From: Opitutales bacterium
Lineage (GTDB): Bacteria > Verrucomicrobiota > Verrucomicrobiia > Opitutales > Intestinicryptomonadaceae
Reading direction: 5' to 3'
Length of the DNA stretch: 15,515 bases
NCBI GenBank assembly: GCA_021641325.1
Contig: JAJXPD010000028.1
Span: 842 to 16,356, forward strand
Shown: positions 8,566-15,506 of the stretch, in pieces
Numbering within the stretch: the first letter of the stretch is position 1
Layout: every line of letters starts with the position of its first letter
Translations under genes and position numbers: made by a program
Notes under the pieces: generated by a model
Told to the model about the DNA's origin: nothing
The model's input: only the letters and a program-made list of their open reading frames with translations
Database searches by the model: none

Positions 8566-9207
8566 ATGAAAAAGGGCATATTCATCACGTTCGAAGGCGG
8601 AGAGGGCTGCGGGAAAAGCTCGCACATAAAATCGCTCGCGGAATATTTCGCGGGGCTCGGACGCGAATGCATAATCACGCGCGAACCGGGAGGAACGCCG
8701 CTCTCGGAAAGAATACGCGACCTCCTGCTCGACCCCGACAAGGGGCGCGGAATGTCGAGCCGCGCCGAGCTTCTGCTTTTCGAGGCAGCCCGCGCCCAGC
8801 ATGTGGACGAGCTGATACTGCCCGCGCTCGCCGAGGGAAAAGTCGTGCTCTGCGACAGGTTTGCGGACTCCTCCGCGGCGTATCAGGGCGCGGCGCGCAG
8901 GCTCGGAGACGGCGCGGTGGAATGGCTCAACGCGTTCGCGGTAGCCTCCGCAAAGCCCGACCTCACGATACTTCTCGACCTGCCCGCAAAGGACGGACTC
9001 GCAAGGGCGAACGCCCGCGACGCAAATTCGCCCGACAGAATGGGCGCGGAAAAAACCGCGTTCTACGAAGCCGTGCGCGGCGCGTTTCTTAAAATCGCAA
9101 CCCTCAACCCCGACAGGGTCGCGGTAGTCGATTCGTCGGGGACGAAGGGAGAGACGTTCGCGAAAATCCTCGAAACCGTGAAGGCAAAATTCGATGTCCA
9201 ACCCTAA
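8566..9207 (+). CDS. tmk: Thymidylate kinase (dTMP kinase)
   Basis: Phosphorylates dTMP to dTDP with ATP, the last dedicated step of dTTP supply. The 213-residue protein has the P-loop G11-G-E-G-C-G-K-S18, the dTMP-binding R39-E-P-G-G-T44, the D97-R-F-A-D-S-S stretch of the family, LLDLP (136-140) and a LID-like Arg-containing segment around 148-160. The ATG at 8566 puts the first beta strand (GIFITFEGG) in its normal position. A TTG at 8530 that overlaps the previous stop would only add 12 unrelated residues. No Shine-Dalgarno is seen. The last 14 bases overlap the start of holB, a common tmk-holB pairing, so the two are almost certainly translated together. Confidence 0.96.
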   Translation: MKKGIFITFEGGEGCGKSSHIKSLAEYFAGLGRECIITREPGGTPLSERIRDLLLDPDKGRGMSSRAELLLFEAARAQHVDELILPALAEGKVVLCDRFADSSAAYQGAARRLGDGAVEWLNAFAVASAKPDLTILLDLPAKDGLARANARDANSPDRMGAEKTAFYEAVRGAFLKIATLNPDRVAVVDSSGTKGETFAKILETVKAKFDVQP

Positions 9208-10120
9208 GGCACTCAACATTCTTCTGGGCGCGCTTCGGGCGGGCAGACTGCACCACGCGATTCTGCTTTACGGGGAATCGCTCGACGCGCTCGAAGAGAC
9301 GGCAAAGGCGGTCGCGCAAAGACTGCTCGGCTCCGACCCCGACAAGCACCCCGACCTCTTCACGCTCCGCCCGCAAGGCAAAATGCGCCTGATAAAAATA
9401 GGCTCCGACTCCGACAAAATCGGGACGGAATGGCCGCCCAACACAATGCGCAGGCTCTTGCGCGAAATTTCGCAGACGTCGAACAGGGGCGGCAACAAAG
9501 TGGCGATTGTCTACGAGGCCGACCGCATGAACGCCGCCGCCGCAAACGCCTTTCTGAAAACCCTCGAAGAGCCGCCGAAAGGAACTACAATCTTCATGCT
9601 GACAACCCGCCCGAACGACCTGCTCGACACAATCAGAAGCCGCTGCATAAGCCTGCGGGTGGACTCCGACGCCGAACCGCTCGACGACGAACAGTGGCGG
9701 GCGTGGCTCGACGACTTCGAAAACTGGCAGAAGTCGCTCATGGGGGGAGTAGGCGTGAAAATTCCGATCGCCGACGCAATGATGCGCTGCTACGGGCTGC
9801 TTGCGCGTTTCGACAAAATACTCTCGCGCATGACCGACGAAGTCGCCGACATCGGCGAGGCGGAAACGGAGGAGCTTGACGCCGACGTCATCGACGCGAT
9901 TGTCGCCGGAGAACGCCGCGCCCTCCGCAAACGGCTCTTCGGCGAGATAGAGGACGCGTGCGTTTCGTGCGCGCTCGGCGGGAACGGCGTGCCCGCGGTC
10001 AAGCTTTCGCGCGTGGTGGACGCCCTCGAAAAATCGGCGGGCTTCACGGAGCTCAACATGCCCGACACCCCCGCGCTTGAATATTTTATGCTAAATTCAA
10101 TCAGAATTTGGGGAAGATGA
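9194..10120 (+). CDS. holB: DNA polymerase III delta' subunit (clamp-loader) HolB
   Basis: Stator-like subunit of the clamp loader that opens and loads the sliding clamp on primed DNA. The 308 residues carry the AAA+ fold signs of this subunit: HHAILLYGE at the start, the degenerate Walker B stretch VAIVYEADRMNAAAANAFLKTLEEPP (103-128), and the arginine-finger SRC motif at S149-R-C151. The P-loop lysine is absent (GESLDALEE in place of GxxGxGKT), as expected for delta', which does not hydrolyse ATP. The zinc-binding cysteine cluster of E. coli delta' is also missing. An AAGG lies nine bases before the ATG inside tmk. The 3' end overlaps the next gene by an ATGA junction, placing it in the operon core. 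Confidence 0.92.
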   Translation: MSNPKALNILLGALRAGRLHHAILLYGESLDALEETAKAVAQRLLGSDPDKHPDLFTLRPQGKMRLIKIGSDSDKIGTEWPPNTMRRLLREISQTSNRGGNKVAIVYEADRMNAAAANAFLKTLEEPPKGTTIFMLTTRPNDLLDTIRSRCISLRVDSDAEPLDDEQWRAWLDDFENWQKSLMGGVGVKIPIADAMMRCYGLLARFDKILSRMTDEVADIGEAETEELDADVIDAIVAGERRALRKRLFGEIEDACVSCALGGNGVPAVKLSRVVDALEKSAGFTELNMPDTPALEYFMLNSIRIWGR

Positions 10121-11076
10121 ACATGGACGGCAGCCCGATAATTTCGCTCTCCACAAGCTACCTTCAAAAAAAATTCGAAGGCGACGGATACGCCATGCTC
10201 TGCCGCGCGGCGGAGCTGGGCTTCGAATACGTCGAGCTTGGGCACTCCACGACGAACGCGTCGATGGAGGGCATAATCAGGGCGGTCGAAGAGGGGATTG
10301 TGAAAGTGTCGTCGCTGCACAACTTCTGCCCCGTGCCGCCGTTCGCGACTGGAGCCGCGCCCAACCTGTTTTCGCCCGCGACGGCGTCGAATGCCGAGTC
10401 GGAGCAGTGGCTGCGCCACACGAAAAACACGCTCGAATTTGCGGGACGCTTCGGGGCGAAAGCGGTAGTGTGCCACTGCGGATTCCTCTCGTATTTTTTC
10501 ATGCGCCCCGAACGCGCCCTCGAAAAATACATCGAGAAGCACCCCGACGCGAACGCGGAAAACGACCCCGTCTACGCGAAAATCGCCGAAAAATTCAAGA
10601 CGCGCTCCGCCCGCAGAGCCGAAAAAAAAGACTACATTTGCATTGAAAACAACGTGCGCGAAATCGCCCCGACCGCCGAAAAAAACGGCGTTCTGCTGGG
10701 GCTTGAAAACCGCGAAGCGCCCAACGAGCTTCCGCTCGACTGGAATTTTGAAAAGCTCGTCAACGCCCTGAAAACCGACACTCCCGCGCGGACGTGGCAC
10801 GACGCCGGACACTCCATGCGCAAACAGCTGCTGGGGCTTGGCGCGCAGCTCGACCTCCTCGAACGCACGTCGGACTCGCTAATCGGCTGGCATTTGCACG
10901 ACTGCACCAACGCGGGCAAAGACCACATCGCAATCGGCGCGGGCTGCATAGACTTCGCCGCGCTCGCAAAATTTTTCGACCCCAAAAAACACATTTTCAC
11001 GCTCGAACTCAACCGCGCCGTGCGCTCGCGCGACGCCGCCGATTCGCTCAAACGCGTGCAGGACATGATGCCATGA
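10117..11076 (+). CDS. Sugar phosphate isomerase/epimerase-like TIM-barrel protein (xylose isomerase-like / AP endonuclease-2 fold)
   Basis: A 319-residue soluble protein of the xylose isomerase-like TIM-barrel superfamily; its reaction is unknown. Candidate metal or active-site residues sit at strand ends as in the family: H68 (SLHNFCP), H120 (VCHCG), E197 (LGLENRE), D229 and H232 (HDAGH), H259 and H261 (WHLHD) and E297 (TLELNR). The E/D-H/H/E set suggests a functional divalent-metal site. ATG at 10117 overlaps the holB stop (ATGA) and is preferred; an ATG at 10123 has a better spaced GGGG and would remove only two residues. The downstream ybeY also overlaps by ATGA, so the gene is embedded in a translation-coupled operon. 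The context (replication and RNA processing) does not explain a sugar-type role. It could also be a hydroxypyruvate isomerase-like or endonuclease IV-like enzyme. Confidence 0.8.
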   Translation: MNMDGSPIISLSTSYLQKKFEGDGYAMLCRAAELGFEYVELGHSTTNASMEGIIRAVEEGIVKVSSLHNFCPVPPFATGAAPNLFSPATASNAESEQWLRHTKNTLEFAGRFGAKAVVCHCGFLSYFFMRPERALEKYIEKHPDANAENDPVYAKIAEKFKTRSARRAEKKDYICIENNVREIAPTAEKNGVLLGLENREAPNELPLDWNFEKLVNALKTDTPARTWHDAGHSMRKQLLGLGAQLDLLERTSDSLIGWHLHDCTNAGKDHIAIGAGCIDFAALAKFFDPKKHIFTLELNRAVRSRDAADSLKRVQDMMP

Positions 11077-11540
11077 AAAGACAAACCGACATTTCCGATT
11101 TCAGCGGCATGCTCGAATTCGACAAACGCAAGCTCCGCCGCTTCATAGACCTTCTCGACGCCGAAATGCCCGACGGCTTCAAAGCCCCGCAGGGGACGCT
11201 ATCCGTCGCGCTTTTCAACGACAAAGACATCGCGAAAATCCACGCCGACTTCCTGAACAAGCCCGACGAAACCGACGTTATAACTTTCGAGGGAGACCCC
11301 GACGACGGCTTCGCAGGCGAAGTGTGCGCAAGCGCGGAACGCGCCTTCAAATGCGCCGCAAACTACGGCTCGACGCCCTCGCGCGAGCTGTGCCTTTACG
11401 TCGCCCACGGATACCTGCACCTCGCGGGGATAAACGACATAGAACCCGAAGACGCCGCGGTCATGCGCAGGGGCGAGGCGCTCGCCCTCGAAATTCTCGA
11501 CCGCCGCTTCAAAAAGCCGATATTCAAATACAATGATTAA
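11073..11540 (+). CDS. ybeY: Endoribonuclease YbeY (rRNA maturation factor)
   Basis: Metal-dependent endoribonuclease needed for 16S rRNA 3'-end maturation and ribosome quality control. The 155 residues have the family layout: NDKDIAKIHADFLNKPDETDVITF (49-72, matching the conserved N-K-x-D-x-x-T-D-V-L-S-F region), GEVCAS (82-87), then the metal motif H112-G-Y-L-H116-L-A-G-I-N-D122. The third ligand is normally His; here the aligned residue is Asp. The frame extends upstream, but the ATG at 11073 overlaps the preceding stop (ATGA), has AGGA at 11060-11063, and gives normal length. The last 8 bases overlap the DUF502 gene. Confidence 0.93.
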   Translation: MKRQTDISDFSGMLEFDKRKLRRFIDLLDAEMPDGFKAPQGTLSVALFNDKDIAKIHADFLNKPDETDVITFEGDPDDGFAGEVCASAERAFKCAANYGSTPSRELCLYVAHGYLHLAGINDIEPEDAAVMRRGEALALEILDRRFKKPIFKYND

Positions 11541-12177
11541 AAAGTTAGGCAACTATTTCATAACAGGAATTATCATCGCGCTCCCGATAGCCGTCACGAT
11601 TTTCGTGTTCATGGTTTTGATTCGGAACGTGGGCACGCCCGTTTCGCAAACGGTTTTCGTGCCGCTCTTCCGCAACCTCGACGCCGCGCTTCCGCATTCG
11701 GGGCTGGGAATTGCGATGCTCGATTTGCTCTCGACGCTCGTCGTGGTGCTGTTCATAACCGCGCTCGGAATCGCCTCGAAATTCCTGCTCGCCCGCTGGA
11801 TTATCGACGCGGGGGAGCGCGTGATTAACAAAATCCCCGTCGTGGGGGTCGTCTACCGCACGGTCAAGCAGATTGTGGACACGTTTTCGAAGCAGAACAA
11901 GGCTGTGTTTCAGGCGGCGGTCATGGTCGAATTTCCGTCGAAGGGTCTGCGCTCGATAGGCTTCCTCACGGGAGAGGCCAAGGGCGAAATCCGCGAGCGC
12001 ACGGGCGGCGACTACGCAAACGTCTTCGTGCCCACAACCCCGAACCCCACGAGCGGCTTCCTCATCGTAGTGCCGAAAAGCGAAATCGTGTACCTCGACA
12101 TGACGGTGGGAGAGGCTATGAAACTTATAATTTCAGGCGGCGCGGTCGCGCCCGAAGCGAAAAAATCCGAAAAGTGA
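11533..12177 (+). CDS. DUF502-family inner-membrane protein
   Basis: A 214-residue integral membrane protein of the DUF502 (COG2928) family, whose function is not established. Two long hydrophobic segments are seen, at about 8-30 and 57-84, followed by a soluble domain with the family motifs IPVVGVVYRTVKQ (101-113) and FVPTTPNPTSGF (165-176). The two helices with a conserved soluble domain match the usual family size. It overlaps ybeY by 8 bases, and its stop codon overlaps the GTG of the next gene (GTGA), so it is translation-coupled at both ends. No Shine-Dalgarno precedes its ATG. Confidence 0.9.
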   Translation: MIKKLGNYFITGIIIALPIAVTIFVFMVLIRNVGTPVSQTVFVPLFRNLDAALPHSGLGIAMLDLLSTLVVVLFITALGIASKFLLARWIIDAGERVINKIPVVGVVYRTVKQIVDTFSKQNKAVFQAAVMVEFPSKGLRSIGFLTGEAKGEIRERTGGDYANVFVPTTPNPTSGFLIVVPKSEIVYLDMTVGEAMKLIISGGAVAPEAKKSEK

Positions 12178-12782
12178 ACGCATTTTTCGCGATAGACTGC
12201 GCGACGGTTCTCGACACGCAGATACGCGGCGAAAGCTCGCTGCAAATCGCGGCGTACTCGCCAGAACACGGGCTTTTCAGGGCGTCGAAAAGGATTTCGG
12301 CAAAGCGCGCGGGCGCGCTCCCCGACATCTTCGACGACATCTCCCTCGACTGCGAGGCGGCGTCGCCCTCCGCGCTGAAATTCGTCAGGGAGTTTTCGCG
12401 GACAAAACGCCGCGGGGGAATAGCCGAAAGCTACGACGCGTTCGAACAGGCGTCGCTCATCGCCCAAACCGTGCTGAAAAACGGCGGGCACATTGAGGAC
12501 TCGCGCGCGCTTTCGGGCAAACTGCGGCTTTCGCTCGACGCGATAGACGCGGGGCGTCCGCCCGTTTCGGTGCGGCTGAAATTCATGTACCTGCTCGCGC
12601 GGGACGAGGGCTACCCCGTCCGCGAGGACTTTTACCGCAGGCTTGCCGCGCCGCAAAAGGAGCTGTTTTCCGCGCTCGTGAAAACGCCGAGCGGCGAATT
12701 GCGCGAATTCGAAACGCGCGCGCGCGACATGCTCGAAAAGCTCTGCCGCTGGATTTATGCGGAAACCGACATCGCCGAGTAG
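12174..12782 (+). CDS. recO: RecO-like DNA repair protein, short form
   Basis: Probably the RecO partner of RecR, which anneals single strands and helps load RecA. The first 45 residues fit the RecO OB-fold: ATVLDTQIRGESSLQIAAYS (10-29) then PEHGLFRASKRISAKR (30-45), matching the family pattern of GE-S-x-I followed by EHGL and a basic stretch. The rest is helical, with the RecO-like order of a leucine-rich helix and a conserved LKFMYLLARDEGYP segment (134-147). At 202 residues it is shorter than most RecO proteins (about 240) and has no four-cysteine zinc cluster. Start is GTG in a GTGA overlap with DUF502. Identity rests on the N-terminal pattern and on recR at the other end of the gene series, so it is less certain than its neighbours. 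Confidence 0.62.
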   Translation: MNAFFAIDCATVLDTQIRGESSLQIAAYSPEHGLFRASKRISAKRAGALPDIFDDISLDCEAASPSALKFVREFSRTKRRGGIAESYDAFEQASLIAQTVLKNGGHIEDSRALSGKLRLSLDAIDAGRPPVSVRLKFMYLLARDEGYPVREDFYRRLAAPQKELFSALVKTPSGELREFETRARDMLEKLCRWIYAETDIAE

Positions 12783-12786
12783 CCGC

Positions 12787-14709
12787 TTATCTCCCGCTTC
12801 CGACGGCGAGACGCTCCCGCGCCCTGTTGACGAAAGAAACCGCGTTTTTGGAAAACGCCGTAAATTCGGACAGCGCGGCGTCTACCCGCGCGAGGTTTTC
12901 CATCGCCTCCTGAACGGTGGAATCCGAGCCTGCGCGGCCGCGCAGCGAGGCGGAAATGCCGTTTGTCTCGGCTGAAATTTTCGAGAGCATGAGGGTAAGC
13001 TCGGAAAGGGCGGCGTCGATTTCGTCGAGAATTTTTGAGTCGGACTCCAACGCCGAAAGGAACGAGTCGGTATCGTTTGCGCCCGCGTCGAGCGTCTCCA
13101 AAATGGAGTCGCGAATCGACTCTATGTCTATGACGGAAACGACGGTGCGCTTCGAAAGAATCTTGACCTGCTCGGCAAGCGTGCCCAAGCCCGACCCCTT
13201 GATTCCCGACTTCGCGGTTTCAATCGAAAGGTTCAGACTAAGAATGTTCGCCTGATCGGCGACTCCCGTGAAAGTTTCGGCGATTACGCTCATTTTCGCC
13301 GCCGCTCCGCGAAGCGCGGCGAGCCTTGAAACAATGCCCTGCGCCGACGACAGCGCCCCCCTGATTCCGCCCGAAACCTCCTGCACAGACTTTCCCTGCG
13401 AACGCGCAAGCTGCTCCGCGCCGTTGAGACTTTCGCGCAAGTTCTGGGCGGCGACGGCAAGCGACGCGTCCGACTTGTCGCGCAAGTTCGTTTTTGCGTC
13501 GATTCGCAGAAGCCCGTTCGAAACGCCGTTGAGGCGCGGCTTCTGCTCGGCGACAATCGACCTCGCGTCTTCGTCGAGCTGCACGGAGGAGTCCAAAACG
13601 GTTTTTGCGATTTCGGAAATTTCGGCGTAGGCGTCAAGCAGTTTCACGATGTCGGTGTCTATTCCCGCAAACGCCGATATTCTGCGCGGAGTGATTTCGA
13701 AATATTCGCGCGCGCCCTGAATGTCGCGCAACGCCGCAAGAGCCGCGAGCCTGCGCGTTCTGCGCGCCGAGAGCGCCACCGACCGCCCCGCCAGCAGCGA
13801 CACGAAAAGCGAAAGCGCCACAACCCCCGCAAAAACGTAGCCCGCAATCCGCAGTTTCGACACATCGGCGTTTTTGGACGCCGTCAAAAGCCCGTCGAGC
13901 GACTTCACCGAAACGTTCCACAGCTCCGACGCCGCCTTTTCGGTCTGCGTGAGGTTTGTGCGCACAAGCGAGGCGTCGAGGCTCTTGCCGTGCCAGATTT
14001 TCGAGACCGCCGAGTTCAGCTCGATAGTCGCCGAATTGAATTTGCCGATGTCGGCGACAATCGAAACCGACTTTTCGGGCGGGCATATCGCGCACGCCCT
14101 GCGAAGCTCCGCGACAAGCTCCGTTGCGCGTTCGTTCAGCACAACATACGCGGCGGAAAACTCGCTCGCCTGAACGCGGTCGGGCGCGGCGGGGTATTTT
14201 TTCAACAGCGACGAAAACTTGAAAAGCGCGGAGTAGAACGACGGGAAAAGATCGGACGACGCGTCCATGAACATGTGGACTCCCGTATGCGAATCCGTAA
14301 ACAGCCCGCTTTGCAGGGCGATGAAGCCGCCCATGTCGGCGACAATGTCGCCCGTATCGGGCGTTTTTACGAACGCGTCGATTGACGACGCCGAGAAAAT
14401 CCCCTGAATGCGCGGGCTTTTTTTGGCGTCGGAATTGCCGAGCTTCGGCGCGCCGTCGGAAAGTTTTTTTACCGCCTTTTTCAGTTCGGACGCGTCGAAG
14501 CGTTCGTCCGCTCCCGAAAGATACGCCGAGTGCGCAACAACCGCAAGCGACGACAACATTTTCACGCCCCTCAGCTCGCATTCGGAATTGCGCGCCCTGC
14601 CCGAAAGCTCGCAAAAATAAAAGAATGCGGGCAAAGCCGACGCCGCAATACCCGCTGCGCATATCACAAACAGGCGCGTTCCCAAACTGTCAAATCTTAA
14701 AAATTTCAT
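12787..14709 (-). CDS. Divergent WspA-like methyl-accepting chemotaxis protein
   Basis: A 640-residue membrane receptor. TM1 lies at about 13-34 and TM2 at about 287-309, flanking a periplasmic helical sensor domain of about 250 residues; its SGLFTDSHTGVHMFMD stretch resembles the SGLxxDPxxxSYxxMD signature of four-helix WspA-type sensors. The cytoplasmic part is a long Ala/Ser/Leu-rich coiled coil. The hairpin tip is recognisable at ADQANILSLNLSIETAKSG (484-502) and TVVSVIDIES (522-531), the latter matching WspA TAVATxDIEQ. The tip is degraded: the usual AGExGRGF is SGIKGSGL. No clear HAMP domain and no CheR-docking pentapeptide are seen. An in-frame ATG at 14775 lies inside a terminator, so the start at 14709, directly before the first TM, is preferred. 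No cheA, cheW or wsp genes are in the window. It could act as a surface or stress sensor or be losing its kinase-control role. Confidence 0.82.
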   Translation of the reverse strand: MKFLRFDSLGTRLFVICAAGIAASALPAFFYFCELSGRARNSECELRGVKMLSSLAVVAHSAYLSGADERFDASELKKAVKKLSDGAPKLGNSDAKKSPRIQGIFSASSIDAFVKTPDTGDIVADMGGFIALQSGLFTDSHTGVHMFMDASSDLFPSFYSALFKFSSLLKKYPAAPDRVQASEFSAAYVVLNERATELVAELRRACAICPPEKSVSIVADIGKFNSATIELNSAVSKIWHGKSLDASLVRTNLTQTEKAASELWNVSVKSLDGLLTASKNADVSKLRIAGYVFAGVVALSLFVSLLAGRSVALSARRTRRLAALAALRDIQGAREYFEITPRRISAFAGIDTDIVKLLDAYAEISEIAKTVLDSSVQLDEDARSIVAEQKPRLNGVSNGLLRIDAKTNLRDKSDASLAVAAQNLRESLNGAEQLARSQGKSVQEVSGGIRGALSSAQGIVSRLAALRGAAAKMSVIAETFTGVADQANILSLNLSIETAKSGIKGSGLGTLAEQVKILSKRTVVSVIDIESIRDSILETLDAGANDTDSFLSALESDSKILDEIDAALSELTLMLSKISAETNGISASLRGRAGSDSTVQEAMENLARVDAALSEFTAFSKNAVSFVNRARERLAVGSGR

Positions 14710-14719
14710 TCCGACTTGT

Positions 14720-14748
14720 GTAATAGCCGCCGCCGGCGGATTAGGCAA
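14720..14748 (-). promoter_or_regulatory. Possible promoter for the chemoreceptor gene
   Basis: On the minus strand TTGCCT (14743-14748) and TATTAC (14720-14725) are separated by 17 bases, each matching 4/6 of the E. coli sigma-70 consensus. The spacer contains the 10-base palindrome CCGCCGGCGG. The start codon at 14709 follows the -10 box by only 10 bases, so the transcript would be nearly leaderless. The interval lies just after the terminator of the upstream gene, where a promoter is needed. Confidence 0.3.
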
Positions 14749-14773
14749 CCATTTTTTGAGTTCGCAAAGGCGC

Positions 14774-14807
14774 AAAAAAAATCGGAAGCCGAAGCCTCCG
14801 ATTTTTT
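14774..14807 (-). terminator. UUCG-loop intrinsic terminator of the secreted-protein gene
   Basis: On the minus strand an 8-bp stem TCGGAGGC/GCTTCCGA (one G-U pair) closes a TTCG tetraloop with the stabilising C(UUCG)G context, followed by eight T residues. Flanking A and T runs extend pairing. It begins 17 bases after the stop of the secreted-protein gene. The orientation of the UUCG loop shows that the minus strand is the functional one. Confidence 0.9.
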
Positions 14808-14824
14808 GGAAATCTTGAATCCGA

Positions 14825-15490
14825 TTAGTTCGAAGCCGACGTTACAATCGTGTTGTCGGGGAGAACGTCGTTCACGTCCGTAGCGGGAGGAGTCGTGAGC
14901 GGGTTCTGGGCGTTCGAGGAGGAGTCAACCAACTGGGTGTTGCCAACCGAGCCTTTTACCGTGCCGTTCGCATCGACGGCAAAGATAACCGGCATTGTGG
15001 TTGCCGTACCGTTCTGACCCTGAGCCGAAACGTTGCCGACCGTGTCCGCAGTCTGCGTGGCGGGGTTGTAGCGCGTTTCGGTGTTCGCCTGATATTTTTC
15101 GCCGGCGATTGCGACGTTAGCCGCAACTTCCGCAACGTTTACCAATTCTTCAACCTTGTTCTTTACTACGAAAGAAACTTCGACGGGGCCGAGCGCGGGA
15201 GCGTTTCTATCAGCAAGAGCCGCGTTGATTGCGACCATCGCCGCGCTGATTGCCTTGCCGTTGAGGGAATCCGCGCCGACTGCCGCAAGAGCCTTTTTGA
15301 GGACGTCTTTAAGGGCTTCTTCGCAGGAAACCGTGGGGTTTTTGACATCGACGGAAATGGAAACCGATACCGCGCCGTTGTCATTCTTGACGGAAACCTT
15401 GACGGGGTCGTTCGACTGCGCGTCCGCAGCGTATGTAAGGGATACCAACATGGCCGACGCCAACACTGCTACATATTTTAAGATTTTCAT
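14825..15490 (-). CDS. Secreted protein of unknown family
   Basis: A 221-residue protein I do not recognise. A clear signal peptide, MKILKYVAVLASAMLVSLTYA, with likely cleavage after residues 19-21 (TYA or nearby), indicates export. The next part (30-50) has alternating Val/Ser segments likely to be beta strands (VKVSVKNDNGAVSVSISVDV), followed by two Ala-rich helices (about 57-95), a further beta/helix stretch ending VAANVAIAGEKY, and a Thr/Asn/Gln/Ser-rich, probably disordered tail from about 135 to the end. There is one cysteine in the mature chain (C56) and no repeat, catalytic motif or sorting signal. Its codon use looks less extreme in GC than that of the neighbours, with more T- and A-ending codons. 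It stands alone between its own ribosome site and terminator. A structural or abundant exported role is possible but unproven. Confidence 0.8.
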   Translation of the reverse strand: MKILKYVAVLASAMLVSLTYAADAQSNDPVKVSVKNDNGAVSVSISVDVKNPTVSCEEALKDVLKKALAAVGADSLNGKAISAAMVAINAALADRNAPALGPVEVSFVVKNKVEELVNVAEVAANVAIAGEKYQANTETRYNPATQTADTVGNVSAQGQNGTATTMPVIFAVDANGTVKGSVGNTQLVDSSSNAQNPLTTPPATDVNDVLPDNTIVTSASN

Positions 15491-15495
15491 ATCAA

Positions 15496-15506
15496 CTCTT
15501 TCCTTT
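15496..15506 (-). promoter_or_regulatory. Ribosome binding site of the secreted-protein gene
   Basis: AAAGGAAAGAG on the minus strand, with AGGA 10 bases before the ATG at 15490. It is the clearest Shine-Dalgarno sequence in the window and fixes the start codon; most other genes here have none or only a weak one. Confidence 0.7.

Noticed and set aside
9268..9290. Loss of the P-loop in HolB as a sign of a broken gene
   Set aside because: Delta' subunits normally lack a working P-loop; the SRC motif and full length show the gene is intact.
14710..14775. Longer chemoreceptor beginning at the ATG at 14775
   Set aside because: That ATG adjoins the T run of the upstream terminator and adds 22 residues ahead of the usual short N-terminus before TM1.
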